Below are positions 9,753 to 20,681 of a DNA stretch of 64,000 bases, in pieces. The notes below the pieces were generated by a model. It was not told the DNA's origin, did no database searches, and saw nothing but the letters and a program-made list of their open reading frames with translations. The stretch spans positions 58,903,119 through 58,967,118 of the forward strand of contig NC_079507.1 in assembly GCF_030052815.1 (NCBI RefSeq), written 5' to 3'. Source of the stretch: Hevea brasiliensis (taxonomy: Eukaryota; Streptophyta; Magnoliopsida; Malpighiales; Euphorbiaceae). The translations under genes were made by a program, and so were the position numbers. Within the stretch, counting starts at the first letter, position 1. Every line of letters starts with the position of its first letter.

Positions 9753-11518
9753 ATGAGCGGCGCTGAGGGTCAGAGAGCGGCAAGCCCCCCTTCCGTTCAG
9801 GTCTCATGGTCGTCAGATGAGGTAGAGGTAGTCGGAACAAGCGGGCGATCTGAACCTCCTAGGACCTCTATTCCAGCCCGCAGTCAAGCAGCACCCTCGA
9901 GGCAAACACATTCTTCAGGGAGAGAAAACCTCCCCATGGACGAGCTGCCATCAATTCTTTAAGAAACCGACCTGCAGTCGTTCAGCCAAGAGTATAACAT
10001 TCAGCCCGATTCATACGAACTCATTAAGTGTCACGGCAATCTTCGAGCCGATCACTTCTTCGAAGAGAATGATATGATCATGGTATACGAAGAGCAATTA
10101 AAAGCCGGGCTGCTGTTCCCTCTTGACGACTTCTTCAAGGAAGTTCTAAAATTTCACCAAGTGTGCATAGCCCAAGTTCACTCGAACTCATGGCGGATCC
10201 TAGTGGCCTTCAGAGGCCTTTGCCGAGCCAAAGGACTCAGTCCAACGGTGAAGGTATTCGCCGAGCTACATAGGCTAACTCGCCGAAAGGACGATGAGCA
10301 CTGGTTCTTTCAGGCGAAGCCACATTGCGGGCTCTTCACCGATCTGCCCTCCTCCCTGAAGAATTGGAAGAATCGCTTCTTTATTCTGAGGAGCAAAATT
10401 CCGAACGGCTTTGAGGGTTTCCCACGTAGCTGGCTACACCAGAGCCCGTTAATTCCGAAGCGCATCACCCTGAATAAAGAAGAGGGCCTAATAGTGATGG
10501 AACTGAAAGATCAGGCGGCCAGATAGAAATTCTCTTGTTTAGATGCAGTGACAGCCGAAGTGCATCATTGGACTATGCAGCTAGTCACCAGCCAAGAACG
10601 CGGGCTTCAGCTCTCTGACCTCGGCTTCGGTACTTTCTATATCCCTGATCTTTGGGCCTTAGTGATCTCACTGACCTTTTCTTTGTGCAGGTATGGCGAG
10701 CGGCGAGGCTTCCAAGGAGAGCCGGAAGCGGAAAAGAGAGGTCTCCCAGGCATGATCCTAGGGAAATGCAAGGAGGCTCGTCTCAACCCTCGGGACAGCC
10801 GATCCCCGACATAGAAGTGGTTCGGTCTCCTCCTCGTCAAGAAGAGCCGCCACCACCCCCTCCAGTTGCTTCGAGTGTGGAAGGGGGTCCTCCCTAACCA
10901 CCTGTGAGGACCCTTTCCCGCAGCGCCCAAATCCTGATCCACTCGCTGGAGAAGAACCGCATGGTTCGAGAGAACCCGGGTTGTGCTAAGGTCTTGGGGT
11001 CCTCCATCTGCCTTCGGGAGGATCGGGATAGGCTAACCTCGAACAGCCTCGATGATATCCTGACACAAACTATGAGCCTGAGCGTGGAGAGTCTGGTGAA
11101 CCAATATATTATCTGGGAGAAGGCTCACCGCTTGAGGCAGGATGTCGAGAAGGTAGGTCAGGAAGCTGCTTCCCTCCGATCTCAACTTTCGTCCGCCCAA
11201 AACTACATATCTGAAATTGAGGGGCGGATGAAATTCTACGAGGATAAGCTGGCCGAGCAGGCTCATGTTCTTAAAGAGGTTCGGGCGCTCCGAGCTGCTG
11301 AAGTCGCTCGCCTCACTGAGGAGCTTAAAGCAAAAGAAGAAGAGGCAGTGACAAGGGAGGCCGGTGCTTATGTGAACGCTCATGGGGATCTCTTGGCCGA
11401 GCTCAGGAAGCGTTATCCCGAGGAGGACTTCTCCTGGATGGTGGATCTGGCTCCCCAGGATGAGGAGGATAGCGAGGAGGAGGCCGAAGGTGATAGAGGG
11501 GGTGACCAAAATGTATAA
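9753..11518 (+). pseudogene. Retroelement-associated protein (Transposase_28 / 'putative gypsy-type' family), three stops
   Basis: Starts MSGAEGQRAASPPSVQ. The first exon-like part (9753 to about 10600, one frame) has a low-complexity head and then a conserved-looking domain with EEQLKAGLLFPLDDFFKEVL and SWRILVAFRGLC, resembling plant PF04195 proteins ('putative gypsy type transposon'). The second part, after a CTTTGTGCAG|GT acceptor at 10690, is basic and proline-rich (PPPPPP). It is followed by a coiled coil of about 110 residues and an acidic tail (DEEDSEEEAEGD). Stops TAA 9960, TAG 10524 and TAA 10895 interrupt frames that otherwise continue, with no frameshift seen. Such proteins are known from Ty3-like repeats; their biochemical role is not established. 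The family call is inferred from remembered motifs. Confidence 0.55.
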
Positions 11519-12126
11519 CAGGCTGGGAGTGATCCTCCAGCTGAATGACTTGTATAAATTTTAATTTGAAATGAAATGAAGTTCCCCTTTTTGTTCAATG
11601 ATTGGATGCGATCGGAAAGTATCTAAGTTGCATAAGCACTTGATTGTCTGAACATGTTAGAACAACAACTAAAAGTGATTATTAATCTAAGTGTAAGAGG
11701 TTGAAAAACACTATAAGCATGAGATCAGCTAAGAACAAATGCTAAACGAGACTTGATTAAAATTGGAAATTTGATTTGAACACTTAAGATCGAAATCATC
11801 ATTAAACCGGATTGGAACCTTAACTTGATTATTCCCAAACTTTTAAAAGGGAGATCGGCAATAAGACTGGTGGCATGAAGGCCTAATGTTGTTTCAATCT
11901 CGTTTGACAAGAGAGATCAGAAATGTAATTGACTGGTCAAGGGACTTGACAATTGGTTTGAGAGATCGGTGAGGCTTTAAATGATATGGGGACTTAGTAT
12001 TGATTCGATTCCTTTTGAGGAGAGATCGGAAATGTGATTGGCTGGCAAAGGGAGACTCAGTGCTGGGGATCTGTTTCAAAGTTTATTGATTTCGGGGATC
12101 GGCCAAAATATGGTGTCGACACCCTT

Positions 12127-12682
12127 TACTCAACATTTCAAGTCTAGAGAATTAATTTAATTTTTTTTATAAGCAAAATTTTATTTTATGAAAAAATTAA
12201 TCTATAGCACCATAACTAAATTCAATCATGAGACTCACAATACATTCAATCTAAATGCCATTTACTTTCCACCTAAATCCTATGTCAATCCATTAGAAGT
12301 ATATCAAAAAGAAGGGTTTAATCCCTTGACCTTCCATTTAAATAGTTCTTTTATATCAGTAAAATCTATTAAATTTTATTAATAAAATAAAAATAAGAAA
12401 AAACATAACATAAATACATTAATTAAATTCCAGACAATAGACTTCCCCATAACCCCAATGTTAAGTGAAAAAAAAAAACCTGGTAAAAGAGATACACACA
12501 AGAAAATGAGAGTGAGTCCACAGAGCAAAACAAGCAAGATACACCATAAGTCAACCAAGCAACATGGGCTACCAGGAACTCCCATCTAAATAGTTGATGA
12601 ATCTAATGAATTAAAATGCTACAGAGTATATTGAATAATACACAATATTTGAACAATTTCAAATTTTGTCTTACATTTGGTT

Positions 12683-12715
<33 letters not shown>

Positions 12716-12882
12716 CAGAAGTATATCATTCTCAAAAACAAAAACAGCAAATGATAAACCAAACAATAAGAAAGCAGCAGAAGCTAGAGTTTTCCCTTTA
12801 TTTGATAGTCCACACAACCATATAACAATATTAAACTTATTTAGTTTGAAAGGACATTAAACCTGTCTTTATATCCTTTCTA
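12127..12882. other. Spacer with a 29-bp A-run; 3' flank of MLP-2
   Basis: No gene supported up to about 12740. A pure A-run lies at 12687-12715. From about 12745 the sequence is homologous to the 3' flank of MLP-1 (about 1440-1683), marking one edge of the duplicated segment. Confidence 0.55.
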
Positions 12883-14294
12883 TTATGCCTTGGATATTCC
12901 TTCATCTATATCCTTAGCGATCCTAGTCACAAAATCTAAGTATATACGAGGAGCAGGAACATTCTCATTCAGCTTCTCATATTCAAGAATAAGTTTTGCC
13001 AAGCTTCCCTGGCCCTTGGGTGTGAGTTGCCAGATAACATTATACACCCCGTAAATCTTCAACAAATCACCTTCCAGACCAATAAGAGTTACTGTCATCT
13101 TGTCATCATCCAGTACGATCTTCTCGTTGAAGATCTCAGATCTCCCCTCTTGCATGGTTTAATTAACTTATCACAGCATAAGCAGTGTTAATTAGCTATT
13201 AATCAGGAAAAAAATGCAAGAAATTTAACTAAAATTACACAAAATATGCATTTATTTATTTTTACTGATTTGGCTCCAATCAGAGTTCAAAATCGAGACC
13301 TCAACAACTCCATTACCATTAAGTCATAATTAAACTCAAGGGTCCGGAAATATGCATTTTAATAAGAAATCAAATAAAAAATGGTTGTGTACTCACCTAC
13401 AGTGTACTTCCAGACCTTGATGGAACCAGAAGTCACCCAGTCACCCTCATGGACATCAACTCCTTGAATATTGGTTGGAGTATGGCTGGGAACCTGGTGT
13501 TCTTGGTTCTAGAGAGCCCAAAGCGCCTAGAGTGAATCCTTCTTTGAAGGGCCTTATGAAAAAACACATTCATAAGCTTAACACCACATCCAACCCCACT
13601 TATATGTCTTTCATTTATCCCATCTTTTTTCCATCCCACTTATATGTCTCTCGCTCATCCTATCTTTTTCCGATGTGGGAATTTCACATTTATATATTTC
13701 CAACAATCTTCCCCTCAAGCCTGCTCCCCCTTAAACGGAAGCATTTTTTCTTAACTCAAGTATTACGGTATCACCAAGAGCCCTAATTACTCAATCTCTC
13801 CCTCAAGTGTGAATTTTTTCTGCATTAGGCTTACTGGGCATTCTTCCCCTTAAACGGGGGTCTTTTTTCTTAACTCAAGTATTATGATGTCACCAAGAGC
13901 CCCAATTACTTCACCAAACCCACTCGAGCATGCACCTCTAAGAGCCATGCTAGAGCCATCACGTGTACTAAGAGTTCCCACTCCATTGGTCTACTCTTCT
14001 CCAGAAGAGTGCCTTCCTGCTCCATTGGGCCTATCAGGAGTCTCCTGACTTTTTCATCCATGCATCAGAGCATTACGAGAATCATTGACCACCGATTTTA
14101 TACTCGTCTCTTGCCAAATCGATTTTATACTAGTCTCGTAATATAGATCATTCCCACTTATATGTCTCTCACTCATCCCATCTTTTCTCGATGTGAGAAT
14201 TTCACACTTGTATATTCCCAACACAGACACTCAAGAAGTTCTCAGGACTTGACTTGAGTTTCAGGACGGTCTCCAAGTTGCCCTTGAGAGCCAT
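12883..14294 (-). pseudogene. MLP-like gene, second copy, disrupted by a TRIM
   Basis: Duplicate of the gene at 1684-2272. Exon 1 is present as 14224-14294 (MALKGNLETVLKLKSSPENF...) plus 13397-13509, separated by a 714-bp TRIM-derived insertion. Exon 2 is 12883-13148, with the donor GTAG|GTGAGT and an AAG acceptor where MLP-1 has CAG. Exon 2 itself stays open and similar to MLP-1 (VTLIGLEGD and KDIDEGI are retained), with several substitutions. The start codon and TATA box are also intact, so the insertion is the main lesion and may be fairly recent. A shortened product or alternative start in exon 2 is conceivable but unsupported. Confidence 0.85.
13510..14223 (-). mobile_element. Rearranged TRIM inserted in MLP-2 exon 1
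   Basis: Shares LTR and internal sequence with the TRIM at 3521-4209 (for example CCAGAAGAGTG and TCTCCTGACT). It ends ...TTCCCAACA directly against MLP exon sequence. The left LTR lacks its first bases, the segment TTAACTCAAGTATTA and its surroundings are duplicated internally, and the right LTR is shortened. No clean target duplication remains. The element therefore rearranged after, or during, insertion. Confidence 0.8.
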
Positions 14295-16656
14295 AGTTTT
14301 CTAGTATATGCAAATGCCGTAAATCGGATATGGAAATGACTCGCTCTATAAAAAAAAACTAACATTGTCTTTATATAGGCACAGTTTATATTTGCTTTGA
14401 GGGTTAGATTTCAATGACACATGATTCACATGTGGATGTATTACAACTTACAATGTTTATTTTATGAAGGCCTATGGATTTGACATTATCTATAATATCT
14501 GTATTTGGATGCTATTTTTTCAACTTAATTGAGTTTATTTAATTAGTTGAAAGTTTAAACCAAAAGGTACAAGAGTGAAGATTTCACCCAATTAGTTTGG
14601 AAATATAGATAAGAGAGTATTCTATTAATGGAAAGCATTACATTAGGTTTTTTTTCTTTTCAGAAAATAAGATTTTTATCAATAATTTTAAGAAATTAGA
14701 AGAAACTTAACATAGACATATTTATTAAACTCCGGTCAACATGCCTTCATACACAAGAATTTATTCAGTATAATCATTGTATGTACAATGTATACATTAT
14801 GATAATTAATTATGATGAGACTCACATGTAATTCATAATAGTCAATGGTCATAATACAACCGTTAGACATTTAACGGTAATATTTTAAAATTTTCTCTCA
14901 AACACCCAATTTAAAATGTGTCATGTAAAATAAAAAATCTAGTAAGATTTGGAGAAACAACAAGACTAGACCATACAATAAAAACCATAATTAAGAACTA
15001 ATATCCATCAGACCCCAATTGAACAATAACTCAAAAACATCAAGATTACATAAAGGAAACAAAATCATCCAATCTATATCACCCAGCTTTCGCTAAATAA
15101 TGTGCCAAGTAGAATCAAGTCAGCAGTATCATATATGTGATTGATAATAGTGAAAAGGTGGTGTACCTGTTAACATAGCCTAAGTGGAAATTTAAAACAG
15201 CCATTATTATTATTTGTTTAATTTCTGTAAAAAAGGATTCACACTAAAACCCATTATTCTCCTTGTTATTATATACCTTTAAAAAATAAAATTATGTATA
15301 AAGTTTGGCAATAACACCAGAAAAATGATTATGCTTGGCTGTCAATTGAACTGAGATTTGCAAAAACTAAGATAGGTTTTTTAATTTAATAATGAATATG
15401 GATTGAATTATACAACTACTGGTGTGACAGATAACATAATTTAATGCTAAAAATAAAATGATATATAATCAATAATTGCATAAAAATATAAGACCAATAA
15501 TTAATTGTTTCCTCTTCACTCATTAATAAGGCTATCTAAGATTTTATATTGACAGCACCTGCAGAAAGTCATGACCAAACACCAAGAAAAAAAAATTTCC
15601 TTTTCTTTTTCTCCTCAACCAAACACCATTACGTATAAACTATACGCTCTAAATCTGTTGGATGTTTATGCTTATCAAATTCATTAAGCTTCTTTTTATG
15701 GTTAGGTAAAGGCTAATAATTATAGACAATTTAGGGCCATTTTGCTCAAAACTTGCAAAAACACGATTTATCATATTTAAATAGTCTTCACATTGTAATT
15801 TAATATTAGTTTTTTTTTAAATAATATTAAATGTAAATTTCAAAAAATAATAATTCTAAAAAAATAAATCTCAATTATTCATTTTGAATTTAATAACTAA
15901 AATCGTTTTAATATAATAAGTAAAAAATTTACTCAAACTAGAGAGAATCTAAAAGGCCTGGGGCCTAATTACAGCAAAGTCCAATACAGAAAACATAAAA
16001 ACAAATTCACCAAAGTGAGCTCAATGCAAAATAAACCCTAAGCTGTAACGGATCTAAGATCCAGAAACCATGACCGGACCAAAGGCAGTCTCCACAATGC
16101 CACAACCCAGCTTCCATAATAACCAAGGCACAGCCAGCCATGGCAGAGAAATAGAGGATCTCCAAACAACTAACGCCAAAAATGGCTTAACAAGCAAACT
16201 GAGGATCAAAGGAGAAATCACTCACCACTATCATCTCAAGGAGCATCAAGGTATCGATGGTCTAAGAAACCCCAGGTCAAAGGAAAGCATCACCATCAAA
16301 GCATTATATAGTCGGTGGAGAAAGGAGGAGATATAAATCTTGGCAACCCATTCTTGCCTATCTGGCCAAACTAAACCCAACGAGATGTCTTCCTCTTCAC
16401 ACCAGCACATCCTCACACCATTATATATTGATGCTTCATACTTTGTTATTAGCATCACTGAAATGATAATTCAAACCATAAGCCAAACGCCTTAAGTTCG
16501 CATTGTGATTTCTCTTCTTCCCTTCTTTGAAGGAGGTCAAGTTGCAGAAATAATCTAGAATGAAAACAAAGCTGATCAAAGGGGAAAATACAAGAAAGTA
16601 TAGAATTTTGAAATTTCAAGTTTTTCTTCAAAATTTTCACAATTTATGGATAGTAC
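14295..16656. other. Duplicated 5' flank of MLP-2, then spacer
   Basis: The first ~170 bp match the MLP-1 upstream region. Homology resumes at about 15240-15480 against 2460-2690. Between them, roughly 14470-15240 is an extra segment absent from the MLP-1 locus, presumably an insertion, for which I could not find ends or coding sequence. At 15940-16450 the sequence is less AT-rich, with an 88-codon open frame on plus (16070-16336) that I do not recognise. Confidence 0.5.
14368..14379 (-). promoter_or_regulatory. TATA box of MLP-2 pseudogene
   Basis: TATATAA on minus, in the same relative position as the MLP-1 TATA box. The promoter appears intact although the coding exon is split. Confidence 0.5.
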
Positions 16657-17506
16657 CTCTCTCCATAAGCATAACCCAGTTGAGAACTGCATAATGTGCA
16701 GATATCCAGGGAAAAGTAACCAACCAATGCCAAACCATTTTCCGTGTCCAAGATGATGGATCACAAGATTGGATGCCACCAGACCAGCCTCTAACAAAAT
16801 ATCATATTGTTGAGAAGAGAGCAATAATACATACATAAAAATGGAAAAGTCGGGATTATTCAAATGAAAATTCTTTTTATTTGTGCTTCTTGATATATGT
16901 TCAGTTCAAAGCATATGGACAACTAAAAACATCACACTTAAGAAAGTTCAAAAGATCTCCAATCTGAAGCACTGAAGTATCATAACAACCACATGCAAGG
17001 AAAGCTTTTTCAGACAATCAATAAATTACACAATCAAGACTTACACTAGGAGGAGATCCACCGGATTCTAGTATTTTAACTCCTATGATGGACATGAGAG
17101 CTCCAAACCAGGTGCAGTCAGGAAATACTGATCCTAACATACCATTAAGCAATGGAAGCACAATTATCTCACCTGACAGAGACCCAAATAAGCCTAAAAT
17201 TACACCTTTAGGTCTTGTCACAGAGCAAGAAACTGTCCTTGGTGCACCTAGACATTGAAAGAAACCAACAGTGAACATAGATATAAAGGACACAAGTCCA
17301 GCATCTAATGTCATCAATCCAAGTTCCTGCATCAGGTATCCTAAATTAACCCAGAAACCTAACTCTATCACGAGTTGAACATCACCTTGTGCTTACAATA
17401 CAAATGGTATGAATGGATGTAGTAGATACAGCAAATTGTAACACAGTAAAGGATCCATGATTGCTTCAACTTCTTTGACAACTGGAATGTTTGATGCAAA
17501 TATGTT
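16657..17506 (-). pseudogene. EamA-like (drug/metabolite transporter) pseudogene, 3' exons
   Basis: Three exon-like pieces on minus resemble plant EamA transporters. The first, from 17506 after a CTGTAG acceptor, has ASNIPVVKEVEAIMDP. The second, down to 17045, has ELGFWVNLGYLMQELGL, VLPLLNGMLG and WFGALMSIIG, and ends at a perfect |GTAAGT donor. The third, down to 16657, has FSTGLCLWRE. Lesions include a TAA at 17393-17395 in the conserved frame, scrambled sequence after IMDP, and about 30 extra codons (17160-17260) splitting the MFTV...VLPLL helix. EamA proteins are ten-helix membrane transporters; N-terminal and last exons are not found. A LINE sits just upstream (17565), so the locus was probably dead or intronic there. 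Confidence 0.7.
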
Positions 17507-18025
17507 CTACAGTAAAAAAAGTGAATCAAGAACAAGAAATGGCCTGACAAGTGATAAACAACTTTTTTGATTGCTGGTGAATTGGTTAATTTGCACAAAA
17601 AAGAGAGTAAGGGATGTTTTCTCTTTAAGATAGACTTTGAGAAAGCATTCGATTCAGTCCGTTGGGATCACTTGGACTCAGTTATGGAGCTCATGTTTAG
17701 CTGTAAATGGCGTTCTTGGATCAGGGAATGCACTTCTCTTGTTGTATACCAGCAAAGACAAGAAGAATGACCTGAAAAATTTGATACTTTCATTTAATCA
17801 AATGCTTGCTTAAATACAAGTGCAAATGTAACTGAATTACCAAAAAAAAAAAATTACTAAAAACTAGCTAAACTTGTCCGCTAATATTAGAAAAAATACC
17901 AACAGCTACATTAAAAATAGAATAACAAACTGAAACTAAAAGCCTATAAACTTGTTCTTCTCCTATGTTCTGGTAACAACTTCAGCAGTTGCAGGTCCTG
18001 AGACACTTTCAGTACTCCTCCTGAA

Positions 18026-18948
18026 TCAGGAACTACGAATTCCAAGCTTCTCTCGAAGAAACTCAAATCTGTTTACATGAAAAGATTTGGTGAATATATT
18101 AGCTATTTGCTCTTCTGATTTGTAATACAACAACTTCACCTTGCCACCTTCTTGTATTTCCCTAAGAAAATACAATCTAATATTAAAATGCTTGGTTTTC
18201 CCATGAAAAATTAGATTATGGGAAATAGCTATGGCAGCCTGATTATCCACAAACATCCCAGTACTGTCTTTTTGCTCCAGATCAAGATTATTTAAGATCT
18301 TTCTTAGCCACAGGGCCTAGTTCACTGTCGCAGTAGCAATGATAAACTCTGCTTCGGCAGTTGATTATGCTACAATATCTTGCTTCTTTAAGCACCATGA
18401 AAAACAATCAGGACCAAAATTAAAGTAATATCCAGAAGTATTTTTCATATCATCCACTAATCCTGCCCAATAACTATCATAATATCCCTGCAGCTTGAAA
18501 TTCTGACACTTTGTAAACTTAATTCCGTAATCCAAAGTTCCTTTCACATACCTTATCACACTTTCTGCTGCTTTCATGTGCATTTCACTTGCACAATTCA
18601 AGAACCTAGATAGCACACTCACACTTTGCAGATTATCTGGTCTGGTGGTTGTGAGATACATGAAACAGCCAATCATACTTTTGTAGATTCCTTCATCTAC
18701 TTTGTCTGAGCCATCATCTTTCAGCAACTTTTCCATTGGATTCATGGGTGTGTTCATTGGTTTACACTCCTCCATCTTGAACTTTTTCAATATTTCCTTT
18801 GCATATTTCTTTGACAGATAAACACAGCATTTCGGGCTTGTTGAATTTGCATCCCAAGAAAATGAGGCATCTCTCCCAAGTCTGTCATCTCAAACTCTTT
18901 CTTCATTTTTATCTTAAACTCCTCAATCAACGTAGGATTGCTACCTGT
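18026..18948 (-). pseudogene. copia reverse transcriptase end and RNase H
   Basis: Continues the copia pol directly after the Athila target duplication. VTGSN (the residues after the YVDD-like motif) begins at the boundary, followed by the LGEMPHFLGMQI segment, then MKKFKMEECKPMNTPMNP. RNase H motifs follow: AGLVDDMKNTSGY, FVDNQAAIAISHN, FHGKTKHFNI and ANIFTKSF. A stop near 18365 and small shifts break the frame. Together with 33004-35005 this makes one interrupted pol. Confidence 0.85.
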
Positions 18949-18953
18949 CACAA

Positions 18954-20533
18954 TGTTACACTCATTTCATATAGACATTTTAGGGTAGTTTTGCATCCAT
19001 TTTGCCCTTATATTTTAGTATATTTTATGTTTTTAGCTCTATTTTAGCTTATTTGTTAAATTTAAATACTTTATATTTGATTTTCCTTATTTTGTTGTTT
19101 TTGATAGGATTTTGTGGCAAATCGAAGATCAATGAGTGCAATAGGAAATAATTTGAAGAGATTTGAAGTTCTTTAAGCATGGAGGAAAGTTGAAGAAATT
19201 AAGCCTTGAAAGAGCAAACCAGCCGAAATTTGCTTGAGACCTTGCTTAAGGTCATGCTCAGGGTAAAGCGGCAATGCTTAAGGTGCAACACAAGTCAAGC
19301 ATGAGCAGAAAAGTCCATTTTACTATAAGTCTGCCGAGATTTGCTGAAGGTCTGCTTAACCTTAAGCAGACAGTGCGACCAGAGGCTAAATTTGCTAAGA
19401 AGCTGTTTAGGGTTAAGCCTAACCCTAAGCAGAATGCCCAGAACGTGAATAGTGCTGCTGACTTGGATAATTTTATACCTCATTTCCTATCCACTCCTTG
19501 GCTATTATTTACTTTTAGGGCAACTTTTTGGGACCATATAAATTCATCATTTCCTAGTTTTTAGCCACAAGAGGAAGGAAGGAAAAACAAAAAGGAAAGA
19601 AAAATATATAGAAAGAGGGAGAGAAGACGCCATTCTCTAGGAAGAAGGAGCTGCTGCACGAGTTTGGAGCTCCAGAAACCAGAGACCTTGGTTCTTCCAC
19701 CTGGGTTTTCCCATTTCAGTCCTTTTATCATGTTTTTCTTTATTCTTCCATCTATATTTCTTGTAAATACCATTATGAGTGAGTAATTTCTTTAGATTTC
19801 AGAGTTGAGAAATATGTTTTAGATTAATTTGTGGATTTGGATTGGGTATTTCCTTATTTTACATAAATATGAGTTTTGATTCCTTCCTTGTGTGCTTGAT
19901 TTACTTGCCTAATGTTGGTACCCATTGGGTATTGTGTTAATCTTTGATTGAAGGACCGAAAGGTGAAAGTCATTGATAGTTAATCAAGGATTGGAACTTA
20001 AAATCACCTAGATTTAGAAATAAACTAGGACTTTAAGAGGAATTAATTATTGGTTACAAAACTTAATGGGTTTTAAAGTAATCAAATACATACGAAAGTA
20101 GGTTTGGTTATTTTAGAATACACTTTGATATGCTTGAAAAAGATATTAAAGGGATTTAGAATCAATTTCCTTCAAATTCTATTTTTCCCTAAAAATTGGA
20201 ATGCCCAAGACAAATCCCAATTAATTTATACATAAATCCCCAACTCTGGAATCACTTTTACCATAATTAGACTTTCGTTTAAATTACCCATTGTTAATTT
20301 CAGTTTAATTGCAAACTAGAATTAGAATTTATTTGTTTGCTCTTTACCCATTTCAATTAGATTAATCAGTTTACCTTGCTCATTTACATTTACCATTTAT
20401 TCATTAATCATTAGCCCAAATAATCGCTTCATCCATAGTTTAGTAATCAAACAGCAAATCCTCATGGGAACGATACTTGATTCATCACTTTATTACTTGA
20501 GACGACCCGTATACTTGCGGATTAGTCACACCA
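18954..20533 (+). repeat. Athila 5' LTR
   Basis: 1580 bp, TG...CA ends. Contains a cluster of TTAAGC/GCTTAA words and a telobox-like inverted repeat, TTAGGGTT (19407-19414) and AACCCTAA (19421-19428). The 96-codon open frame at 19274-19564 occurs in both LTRs simply because they are nearly identical; no domain is seen. Confidence 0.95.
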
Positions 20534-20539
20534 AGTTTT

Positions 20540-20557
20540 TGGCGCCGTTGCCGGGGA
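20540..20557 (+). other. Primer-binding site, tRNA-Asp type
   Basis: TGGCGCCGTTGCCGGGGA begins six bases after the 5' LTR and is complementary to the 3' end of plant tRNA-Asp, the usual primer for Athila/Tat elements. Confidence 0.9.
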
Positions 20558-20681
20558 TTTGATTTTTTTTGTTTGATATTGAACAATTGTTTGTTTGGTT
20601 AATTTGGGCATTTTATTTTATTTCTTTTTACAATTTTACGTTGAGAATTTGTTTATTTTTGTTTTTCAGGTGGTTTATTTT

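Larger units (their letters stand above)
6329..12121 (+). mobile_element. Unclassified 5.8-kb element, TGTCG...CGACA ends, 5-bp TSD
   Basis: The left end TGTCGCAAGG and right end GTGTCGACA form a short TG...CA inverted terminus. Both sides are flanked by CCCTT (6324-6328, 12122-12126). No second copy of either end occurs inside, so there is no LTR pair. The GATCGG core appears as CCGATCTC in the left part (6.7-9.5 kb) and mostly as GAGATCGG in the right 400 bp, an inverted subterminal pattern. The element holds two tandem arrays, three candidate TATA boxes and one retroelement-like ORF (9753-11518), but no recognisable protease, reverse transcriptase, integrase or transposase. It could be a giant solo LTR of a Tat/Ogre-type Ty3 element that carries an ORF, or a non-autonomous transposon. 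The ends and TSD are seen; the class is open. Confidence 0.6.

Noticed and set aside
12616..12860. Lysine-run frames
   Set aside because: Caused by the 29-bp A-run.
19274..19564. 96-codon frame present twice (also 31700-31990)
   Set aside because: It lies inside the two near-identical Athila LTRs, so its conservation is due to LTR identity, not selection on a protein.
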